Origin: Bacteroidales bacterium
GTDB taxonomy: Bacteria; Bacteroidota; Bacteroidia; Bacteroidales; VadinHA17
Assembly: GCA_003141895.1 (NCBI GenBank)
Contig: PLNT01000011.1
Span: forward strand, 1-44,843
DNA length: 44,843 nucleotides
Reading direction: 5' to 3'
The notes beneath the pieces were generated by a model. That model was not told where the DNA came from. It did not search any database and saw nothing but the letters and a program-made list of their open reading frames with translations. Positions within the stretch are counted from its first letter, which is position 1. The number at the start of each line of letters is the position of its first letter. Position numbers and translations under genes: made by a program. This document shows, one piece after another, positions 17,479 to 24,175 of the stretch.

Positions 17479-18681
17479 TCAGAAAGCCCGTATTGGACGC
17501 ACGAGTGCCGTCCCGTTTGATTTACTGGGACCTTCTAATGTATAATACTGCTGTCCATCAGAAAAATCCTGGTACCATGCGTCTTGGTCATTATATTCTG
17601 TGGAGCTCCAATAATAATCCTCGGGAGATAAATTCAAAGTTGCAACTTTCTCCTGACTCAGGTACAATAGATTTAACTCATATTTTGAAGGTAAATACCA
17701 GTTGCCATAAGTAATCTCATTCGCATCTATAGCCGAATAAACAACACAAGCTTTTGCGGCAAAATCTTGTACCGGGAAAGTACTAGTATAATCATAATAA
17801 GTACCAAAGGTAATGTCAGAGATTGATTGTGAGGCTACAATTAAGGATGTATTCATTTTACCAGCTCCCAGACCATCACCCAAGGCGCCTGTGGACACAT
17901 AAATATAATAACAACCCTCGGGACAATATTCAAAAACATTAAACCAATAAAAGTACGGATCATCGCTATATTGACCACCTAAAAGATCTGCTTTTGCAGC
18001 AATTAATCCATGCTGACCTCCATCATAAACATAAAATACAATGCCCCCTTCATATTCTTCACCCAGTGTATGTGTTGTGGTATTTATTACATAAGGATTC
18101 CCCGATGTACCTGTCCCTGTCACGGTTACATTTGTTCCGGAGTTTACTTTGGTTTCTGAACCATCCAAAGTAGGTATAGTTGGCTTATTTAATATTTGGG
18201 CATCGCCACTTAATGCATTCCAGTCAGCATTAACATTGACCTCTGCCCCAGGTGCAATTCCTGCTAGCTTTGCAGAATCAGCCTTTGATATCCCGTTAGC
18301 TGCTCTGTTTGCATATTGAGCAAACGGTACACTCAGCAACTGGTCGGTACCCATATCTACCCCATCTACAGTCGTTTTTACGAAAAATGTACCAGTGCTC
18401 CAATCAATAGCAGACATTGTTCCGGTTGTTGCAGTGCCATTCCCTATTTCAAGATTAACAAGACCATAACCGTCAGTTTTAACACTATGCGTTTCGGAAT
18501 AAACAGTGGTTCCGGTTGCACTTCCACTTAAGATGGAAATAATAATATTGGTTGAAGTATTGGCCCGGACATTTCCACGGGCATCACGAAGAACTGCCTG
18601 ATACTTAAAGCTTGCAGGTGCCTGCCCAAATGCCGATGCTGTTATGTACAACGCAGCGATAAATACAAATATTTTTTTCAT
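17479..18681 (-). CDS. Secreted protein with DUF1566/Lcl-like C-terminal domain
   Basis: The protein has 400 residues. A signal peptide ends at ASAFGQ. Residues of about 25-130 form a domain common at the N-terminus of Bacteroidota surface proteins (FKYQAVLRDARGNVRANT, LLSVPFAQYANRA). A tail-fibre-like linker follows (ADWNALSGDAQILNKPTIPTLDG). The C-terminal 190 residues match the DUF1566/Lcl layout: GGIVFYVYDGGQHGLIAA, GNWYLPSKYELNLLYL, YYWSSTEYNDQDAWYQDF and the final VRPIRAF. This domain is related in style to the FISUMP domain at 8178-8978. Its role is probably cell-surface display or adhesion, but no function is established. It is the last gene of a minus-strand group that also holds the T9SS protein and a lipoprotein. 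Confidence 0.8.
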   Translation of the reverse strand: MKKIFVFIAALYITASAFGQAPASFKYQAVLRDARGNVRANTSTNIIISILSGSATGTTVYSETHSVKTDGYGLVNLEIGNGTATTGTMSAIDWSTGTFFVKTTVDGVDMGTDQLLSVPFAQYANRAANGISKADSAKLAGIAPGAEVNVNADWNALSGDAQILNKPTIPTLDGSETKVNSGTNVTVTGTGTSGNPYVINTTTHTLGEEYEGGIVFYVYDGGQHGLIAAKADLLGGQYSDDPYFYWFNVFEYCPEGCYYIYVSTGALGDGLGAGKMNTSLIVASQSISDITFGTYYDYTSTFPVQDFAAKACVVYSAIDANEITYGNWYLPSKYELNLLYLSQEKVATLNLSPEDYYWSSTEYNDQDAWYQDFSDGQQYYTLEGPSKSNGTALVRPIRAF

Positions 18682-18760
18682 GTGGCTCTTATTATTATAC
18701 TTATTGAATCAAATTATATCTGGATTGTGTAACTGATTTATTCTTTATATCCAATCCTGT

Positions 18761-19228
18761 TTACTCCTTCACAATTTTAAATGTCCTTAATTCTCTTGTA
18801 CCGGCCTGTATCTTAATAAAATATATGCCTGATTGCATCTGACTCAGAGACACTTCTGTCAGGTAACTTTCAACTTTCTTTTGCGATAGCAGTTTTCCGT
18901 TACCGTCAAATAACAGATACTGCAATCCTGGCATTGTAAAATCATTTATATTTAGTTTTAGGTTTCCGCGGGTAGGATTCGGATAGATGATAACAGACAG
19001 ACCGGCATCTTTCAGCTCACTTACCAGCGAAATAAAAATGTTGGTTTGCTGAAATCCCTGTGTGAGGGTAATATCTCCTGCTGAAAGTGTCTGTGCAATC
19101 CCTTCACCTATTGTGTAGGAGATACCACCGCTGGAATTTTCCAGGGTGCTTCCTGCAGTAGTTACCACTTGTTGAGACAACAAGCCCGAGCAAGAAGTGA
19201 TTGCAAGAATGAAAAATATTGTCTTCAT
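18761..19228 (-). CDS. Short secreted protein with T9SS type A sorting domain
   Basis: I start this at the ATG at 19228-19226, giving 155 residues with a signal peptide MKTIFFILAITSCSGLLSQQ. The extra 11 codons upstream would overlap the previous gene and bury the signal. The middle carries SYTIGEGIAQTLSAGDITLTQGFQQ, a pattern common just before sorting domains in Bacteroidota. Residues of about 80-155 are a type 9 secretion sorting domain: SVIIYPNPTRGNLKLNI, LLFDGNGKLLSQKKV, SLSQMQSGIYFIKI and a lysine-rich end. It should cross the outer membrane by T9SS and may be anchored there. There is almost no cargo domain, which is unusual. One nucleotide separates its start from the upstream gene's stop. 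Confidence 0.82.
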   Translation of the reverse strand: MKTIFFILAITSCSGLLSQQVVTTAGSTLENSSGGISYTIGEGIAQTLSAGDITLTQGFQQTNIFISLVSELKDAGLSVIIYPNPTRGNLKLNINDFTMPGLQYLLFDGNGKLLSQKKVESYLTEVSLSQMQSGIYFIKIQAGTRELRTFKIVKE

Positions 19229-19229
19229 A

Positions 19230-19643
19230 TCAGATCTTTGTTGCAGTGGCACTAACAACAATCGAGTTCCCGTTTATAACCTCGGTGTAAGTGATTTTCA
19301 GAGTCGGAATTATCAATGTCCCGCTTCCTGATACTGTAATCGAGTTGGAAAGTGTTTGCTGGGCTATTGTTAATGTATTACCACTTATAGTCCCCTCGAC
19401 AGTAATGCCTGCTCCGTAGTTGGCAAAATTATTGAGAAGCAAAACATCATCGTGTTGAGTTGATGGTACAATAGTCATTGTAAAAGCAGGTTTGCTCATA
19501 GTTGTGCCATTTTCTGTCCATGTTTCTGTTACACTATAAGTTGCCACAAATTGACTGACAACCTCAGGATCGGGTATTTTATTACAACCCGCCAGAGCGG
19601 TTGTCACAAACAACACCAATGTAATAAATGTTGTATTTTTCAT
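19230..19643 (-). CDS. Hypothetical lipoprotein
   Basis: The protein has 137 residues. It begins with a lipoprotein signal and lipobox LAGC, the lipidated cysteine being Cys20, so it is membrane-anchored. The mature part is rich in Thr, Ser and Val and looks all-beta, with repeats of T-V/I-T-V segments (TVEGTISGNTLTIAQQTL, GSGTLIIPTLKITYTEV). This resembles short lipocalin-like or Ig-like lipoproteins of Bacteroidota, but I do not recognise a named family. It is the first gene of the minus-strand group, adjacent by one nucleotide to the T9SS protein, with a candidate promoter 65 nt upstream. The two may form a surface pair. Confidence 0.7.
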   Translation of the reverse strand: MKNTTFITLVLFVTTALAGCNKIPDPEVVSQFVATYSVTETWTENGTTMSKPAFTMTIVPSTQHDDVLLLNNFANYGAGITVEGTISGNTLTIAQQTLSNSITVSGSGTLIIPTLKITYTEVINGNSIVVSATATKI

Positions 19644-19707
19644 TTTATTCCATATTAAGAGTTAAATACTATCAAAATCTAAAAACCCAGATCAGGTGGT
19701 ACCCTAC

Positions 19708-19739
19708 CAAAAATACAGTATGATTAATAAAAATGCAAA
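19708..19739 (-). promoter_or_regulatory. Putative Bacteroidota-type promoter of the lipoprotein/T9SS group
   Basis: On the minus strand TTTG (19739-19736) is followed after 20 nt by TATTTTTG (19715-19708). This fits the TTTG-N19/20-TAnnTTTG pattern well. The lipoprotein ATG is 65 nt downstream. Confidence 0.5.
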
Positions 19740-19887
19740 TTTAATTTAACCATTCTTTTCCGCGGTCCGGCAAAATTATTTTACATACAGGTCGAATTCT
19801 TTACATTCTACACATATTGTTGTTAATTTTGAGTGCCAATTGTTTAGGTAGTCAAAACTGTTTAAATATCGCTTCAAAAATCGACAA

Positions 19888-20410
19888 ATGAAAAATTCTC
19901 CCAATAAATTTATTCGTTTCTGGAAAATTCTGGGGCCTGGTCTTGTTACCGGAGCAAGCGATGATGATCCTTCAGGTATAGCAACCTACTCACAGGCAGG
20001 TGCAGCATATGGACTCTCAACTCTTTGGACTGCACTTATCACATTTCCCCTTATGGCTTCAATTCAGGAAATGTGTGCAAGAATCGGGCTGGTTACATCA
20101 CAAGGTCTGGCAGGAACACTAAAATCGAGTTATCCAAAACCTGTTTTATATTTAATGTTGTTGTTTAGCTTTCCGGCTATCGTGTTGAACATAGGAGCTG
20201 ACATTGCAGGAATGGGAGCTGTTGGTAATATGTTGTTTCCATCAGTAAAGGCAACCTGTTTTGATTGCGATTATCCTCCACATTTCAAACAATAAAAAAT
20301 TAATGGGCAAATATACAAATGGAAAAGTTTCTAACATTCTCGGGTTCCTGGCTTTAATACTCATGAGCCTTGCAGCAGTCATTTTAATATACATGCTCAT
20401 CAAAAAATAG
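19888..20410 (+). pseudogene. Internally deleted Nramp/MntH-type metal transporter
   Basis: From 19888 the DNA encodes a good Nramp N-terminus: WKILGPGLVTGASDDDPSGIATYSQAG, with the metal-site D-P-S-G of helix 1, then two or three more helices up to GNMLFPSVKA. At about 20250 the homology jumps to another frame, which encodes PVLIAIILHISNNKKLMGKYTNG and a last helix (GFLALILMSLAAVILIYMLI) ending in TAG at 20408-20410. That is the C-terminal end of the same family. About 250 residues covering the middle helices are absent and the two parts are out of frame. The gene cannot make a working transporter. Read as an internal deletion, or possibly an assembly join. Confidence 0.75.
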
Positions 20411-20429
20411 TTTAAGCACGACACATCAT

Positions 20430-20469
20430 AAAAAAAACCATCCACCTGAGACCCGGCTCAGATGGATGG
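20430..20469 (-). terminator. Rho-independent terminator of the PepSY-like gene
   Basis: On the minus strand, CCATCCATCTGAG (20469-20457) pairs with CTCAGGTGGATGG (20450-20438) through 12 Watson-Crick pairs and one T-G wobble. Loop CCGGGT; an uninterrupted run of eight T follows (20437-20430). It lies 41 nt after the PepSY-like stop. The asymmetry of the wobble shows it acts for the minus strand. Confidence 0.85.
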
Positions 20470-20510
20470 AATATCTATTTAGTTGACTAAATTGAAGACT
20501 GATTGAACGG

Positions 20511-20846
20511 TTATTTTTTCTCAGTCTCAATAGCAGGAAGAAGTTTTTTAACAAAACTTCCGTCTTTATCATAAACAAGTGTCTCTGTAGCGGTTCCTTT
20601 AACAACAACTACCTCATAGGTAACAGTTGCATTTTCTGTAACGCATGTTGCTCCTTTAATTGTATAACCGACGAAATCTTTAGCAATATTGTCTGTTATA
20701 GGTTTTTGAAGATCAGCTACCACGACAGCAGCACGAACAGGGGTTTCTTTGCTAACGGGTGTTTTGCTATCGGGTGTTTTGATAACCTGGGCATTGACTG
20801 CCAAAACTGCCATAAATAATACAAGTACAAACACTAATTTTTTCAT
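20511..20846 (-). CDS. Small periplasmic PepSY-like protein
   Basis: I start this at the ATG at 20846-20844, giving 111 residues with a signal peptide ending near AVNAQ. After a Thr/Pro/Lys linker, the region LQKPITDNIAKDFVGYTIKGA followed by TYEVVVVKGTATETLVYDKDGSFVKK fits the PepSY-like/BLIP-like fold (a helix followed by antiparallel strands), a common small exported module in Bacteroidota with no settled function. It is 60 nt downstream of the CsbD-like gene on the same strand and is followed by a strong terminator, so the two are probably cotranscribed and may respond to the same stress. Confidence 0.8.
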   Translation of the reverse strand: MKKLVFVLVLFMAVLAVNAQVIKTPDSKTPVSKETPVRAAVVVADLQKPITDNIAKDFVGYTIKGATCVTENATVTYEVVVVKGTATETLVYDKDGSFVKKLLPAIETEKK

Positions 20847-20906
20847 AAACAATAATTACTTGGTTTAAAAACTAAAATTCTAAAAGACTTTTTGTTGAGC
20901 AGATTA

Positions 20907-21095
20907 TTATAACGCTGCAATGATCTTGTGCAATTCTTCTTTTGTTTTGCCCAGTTTGATCTGAAGTTTTCCAAACATTTCCTCTTTCTTCCCTTCTGCG
21001 AACATCAGGTCATTGTCAGTTAAGATTGCAAATTTCTGTTTGAGCAAGGCTTTCTGTTCATTCCAGTTACCTTTTAATTCAGTTGTATTCATCAT
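20907..21095 (-). CDS. CsbD-like stress protein
   Basis: The protein has 62 residues and is hydrophilic. Its layout is that of the CsbD family: ELKGNWNEQKALLKQKFAILTDNDLMFAEGKKEE, then a short amphipathic helix with GKTKEELHKII. CsbD proteins are abundant small cytoplasmic proteins induced by general stress in many bacteria, with unknown molecular function. Two adjacent ATG codons (21095 and 21092) are possible starts. It is the first gene of a probable two-gene unit with the PepSY-like gene. Confidence 0.85.
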   Translation of the reverse strand: MMNTTELKGNWNEQKALLKQKFAILTDNDLMFAEGKKEEMFGKLQIKLGKTKEELHKIIAAL

Positions 21096-21298
21096 ATTGA
21101 GTTTTAAATTGTGAAGGAATTTTTAAGATACAATGATACAGATTGTGACACCTCAATTCGTTACAAAATTTAGGAAATAAGTTATATTATTCACGTGTAT
21201 TCAAGAGGACACCAGAGAGATATAGTTACGTGAATTGACCTCAGGTTTTAGATAATCAACATTGCAGATGTAATTTAATTTCATGCATCATTCTGTAC

Positions 21299-23923
21299 TC
21301 AGAATTTGATTCCAACCTTAGCAAAATAAAATGCACCGCTGAAGCCCATTTGTACAGCATCCCATATACCTCCAGATTCCGTTAAGCCTGGATCCTGCTT
21401 TGTCGGATATGTATTCAGAATATTAAGGCCTCCAAGGGTAAATGTAAAATTCTTCAGATTATAACCAACAGACAGATCAGCAGTAATTTTAGCTTTATAT
21501 GTGTCTAATTCTCCCGGATCCACAATATTATCACCGTTGTCATTCCAGTTTATGAGTTTTACAGTACCGAATCGTGTAAATTTCAGGTTTGCAAAGAAAT
21601 TTTCTTTTGAATAATCAATCCCGATATTAAATTTGCTCTTTGGTGCTGAAGCGAGCAGAAAGTATTGTTCGCGCAATCCGAAATAAGTATTTTCTTTCCC
21701 CTGTAATTTCTGGTTTGTATATATTTTATCAATAACCATATCATTAAAATTAGTCGCGGCCGAAAGTTTAAGGCTCTGCTGACCCGAAAAGGATGTTGCA
21801 TAAGTGAGAATTACGTCAGCCCCTTTTGATGTTGTATTTACAGCATTCGTAAAGAACTGGGCAGCACCGATATTCAGTTTTTTAAGCTCATCTCCAATGA
21901 CGGGATCATCGCTTGAAAATGCTCCGGTAAGTACAATTCTTCCTTTAATCTGAACATAATAAGCATCGACTGTTAATGTAAGAGCTTTCACTTTAGCTGT
22001 AAATCCAAGGCCGGCGTTTGTCGAAACTTCCTGCTTTAATGCGGGAATGCCCAGTTCACGTGTGATGGGACTGTTATTTTTTGCGATGATTTTATCAATT
22101 GCCTGTCCTGCAACAATATCTGTAAAGGTACTGTTGAAATACAACTGGGCAAGAGAGGGTGCCCTGAACCCTGAGCTGAGAGAACCACGCAGAGAAAAAT
22201 TATCAGAGATTTTATACCTTGAAGCCAGTTTGCCGTTTATAGTATTTCCAAAATCGCTGTAATGTTCAACTCTACCTGCAGCACTTATGGTAAACTTCTT
22301 TGTGGCGTCCAATTCAAGATCAACATAAGAACCAAAGTTGCTGCGTGATTCTTTCACTTCGTTTGCCGGCTGAAAACCTGGAAACCCCTGTGAACCTCCT
22401 GGTCTGAAAATAGTATCACCGTCGTTTATTGAAAATATCTGTCGTCCATAGGTTTTATAGGAGGCCTCCTCCCCGGCAAAAATCTGATATGTCTCAATCC
22501 TATGTTCCGACCCGAATGCTACATTTAATCCTTCTGCTACTGTCGGGAAAAGCCTCGATAGATCAAGTACTGTTGTATTCTGAGCTAAAGAAAATCCGCC
22601 TGCATCAAAACGCGTGGGTGAATTGGCAAGGAGTGAAGAATTAAGTGTATGGTCAACATAATAATGGAAATTATTGATCCCGAAAGTATTATTAAAATCC
22701 ACTTTCCACCCGCTTATCATTGTTTTCATACCCGTAGAAAGCGATTTATCAGTTATTATTGATTGAATCTGAGGATCGAAGCCGTTTGGATATATATCCA
22801 CTACATTTCGTTCTACGTCTGCTGCCCGACTGAAAGCAAATGCGTCGGTAAACCGGTAATTATATCCTCCAAACATATAAAATTCCGTATTTTCCCCTTT
22901 GTTGACTGATGAATTAAAATATGTAGCAAAATTTTCCGAAGCGGCATCACCGAATTCATTTCTGTAAACTCCATTTTCAAATTTTTCAGGGTCTGCCCTC
23001 CGGAAGGTATGGTCAAGTTTTGAATAATCTACTGTCACATTAACAAAACCCTTATCACCAAGGTTTGTCCCATAATTTCCGCTTAGTTGTGAAAGCATTC
23101 CGTCGTATTTCTTAGGTTCTTTAAGAACATCATACGTACTTGAGGGAGTAGAATTTCTGACCCCGGTCGTATAGTCACCGGTGAATTCGTTTACATTTGA
23201 TTTCAGAACAATATTAATTACACCGGCAATAGCATCTGAACCGTACTGAGCAGCTGCACCATCGCGCAATATTTCTATATGATCAATAGCTGATATTGGA
23301 ATTGCATTTAAGTCAGTTCCGGTATTTCCTCTTCCGCGGGAACCAAAGAGATTTATCAATGATGACTGGTGCCTGCGTTTTCCATTAATAAGTACCAGGG
23401 TTTGATCGGGACCAAGTCCTCTTAAGGTAGCCGGATCGATATGATCGGCACCGTCAGATCCCGATTGTTTATTCGAATTGAAGGATGGTGCAACATATTG
23501 AAGCATCTGGTTAACATCCGGCTGACCCAGGGTGGACATTAGTCGTGAGACCTCTATAATATCAACCGGAACAACACTTTCAACGGCAGTTCTGTCAGGA
23601 CGGCGGGATCCTACAATCTCCACCATTCCTAATACGTTATTGCTAACCAATGTTATGTTAACCTCTTTTTGTTTGCCAACAGTGATTTCCTGACTGTTTG
23701 ATCCAACGAAGCTAAAAGCTATAATGGAGTTTTCATCCTTAAATTTAATTGTAAAATTTCCGGCTTCATCAGTAAATACACCATTATTTGTTCCTTTTTC
23801 GATCACACTCACTCCATGCAGGGGCTGGTTTTGCGCATCATTAACTTTGCCCTTAAGCACATTCTGTGAGAATGCGGTATTTACATAAAGAACCAGGGCA
23901 AGCAGAAATAGAGCCTTTTTCAT
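21299..23923 (-). CDS. TonB-dependent outer-membrane receptor
   Basis: The protein has 874 residues. The signal peptide ends at NTAFSQ. Residues of about 22-95 form a CarboxypepD_reg-like domain (VLKGKVNDAQNQPLHGVSV, DEAGNFTIKF). The plug domain follows, with LRGLGPDQTLVLINGKRRH and IEILRDGAAAQYGSDAIAGVINIVLK. The remainder is a 22-stranded barrel with DLELDATKKFTISAAGRVEHYSDF and SLSSGFRAPSLAQLYF, ending KVGIKF. It imports a ligand using TonB energy. There is no SusD-like gene next to it, so it is not a SusC/SusD pair. The plug and barrel resemble Fe-siderophore/vitamin-type or general receptors more than SusC. Neighbouring genes give no clear substrate. It is probably transcribed alone. Confidence 0.93.
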   Translation of the reverse strand: MKKALFLLALVLYVNTAFSQNVLKGKVNDAQNQPLHGVSVIEKGTNNGVFTDEAGNFTIKFKDENSIIAFSFVGSNSQEITVGKQKEVNITLVSNNVLGMVEIVGSRRPDRTAVESVVPVDIIEVSRLMSTLGQPDVNQMLQYVAPSFNSNKQSGSDGADHIDPATLRGLGPDQTLVLINGKRRHQSSLINLFGSRGRGNTGTDLNAIPISAIDHIEILRDGAAAQYGSDAIAGVINIVLKSNVNEFTGDYTTGVRNSTPSSTYDVLKEPKKYDGMLSQLSGNYGTNLGDKGFVNVTVDYSKLDHTFRRADPEKFENGVYRNEFGDAASENFATYFNSSVNKGENTEFYMFGGYNYRFTDAFAFSRAADVERNVVDIYPNGFDPQIQSIITDKSLSTGMKTMISGWKVDFNNTFGINNFHYYVDHTLNSSLLANSPTRFDAGGFSLAQNTTVLDLSRLFPTVAEGLNVAFGSEHRIETYQIFAGEEASYKTYGRQIFSINDGDTIFRPGGSQGFPGFQPANEVKESRSNFGSYVDLELDATKKFTISAAGRVEHYSDFGNTINGKLASRYKISDNFSLRGSLSSGFRAPSLAQLYFNSTFTDIVAGQAIDKIIAKNNSPITRELGIPALKQEVSTNAGLGFTAKVKALTLTVDAYYVQIKGRIVLTGAFSSDDPVIGDELKKLNIGAAQFFTNAVNTTSKGADVILTYATSFSGQQSLKLSAATNFNDMVIDKIYTNQKLQGKENTYFGLREQYFLLASAPKSKFNIGIDYSKENFFANLKFTRFGTVKLINWNDNGDNIVDPGELDTYKAKITADLSVGYNLKNFTFTLGGLNILNTYPTKQDPGLTESGGIWDAVQMGFSGAFYFAKVGIKF

Positions 23924-23962
23924 AAATTCATTAATTAGGTTTCAGGTAAGTTTAGGTCTAAT

Positions 23963-23993
23963 CAAATGTATATATAAGTTTTCAACTATGAAA
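23963..23993 (-). promoter_or_regulatory. Putative promoter of the TonB receptor gene
   Basis: On the minus strand TACATTTG (23970-23963) matches the -7 consensus. TTTC (23993-23990) lies 19 nt upstream in the -33 position, with one mismatch. The receptor ATG is 40 nt downstream. Confidence 0.4.
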
Positions 23994-24102
23994 TAGGTTT
24001 TGCGTCAAATATTCAATATTTATTGATATTTTGAATCAATTTATAAGGCAATCTCCTTATTTACTTAATAAATAGTTTATGCTTGAAGTTTTTATGCAAG
24101 TC

Positions 24103-24122
24103 CGGATCTGTCTCCCGATCCG
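24103..24122. other. Hairpin downstream of the SulP-carbonic anhydrase gene
   Basis: CGGATC at 24103-24108 pairs with GATCCG at 24117-24122 around an eight-base loop. A perfect palindrome, GCTTTTAAAAGC, lies at 24132-24143. Both sit after the stop of the minus-strand SulP fusion gene. There is no T-run, so a terminator role is uncertain. Confidence 0.3.
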
Positions 24123-24175
24123 CATTTCGTAGCTTTTAAAAGCCCGATAGCATTATCATAGAGTTATTTGAATTA

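Noticed and set aside
21299-23923. TonB receptor considered as SusC of a glycan-uptake locus
   Set aside because: There is no SusD-like gene beside it, and the plug and end motifs are not typical of SusC.
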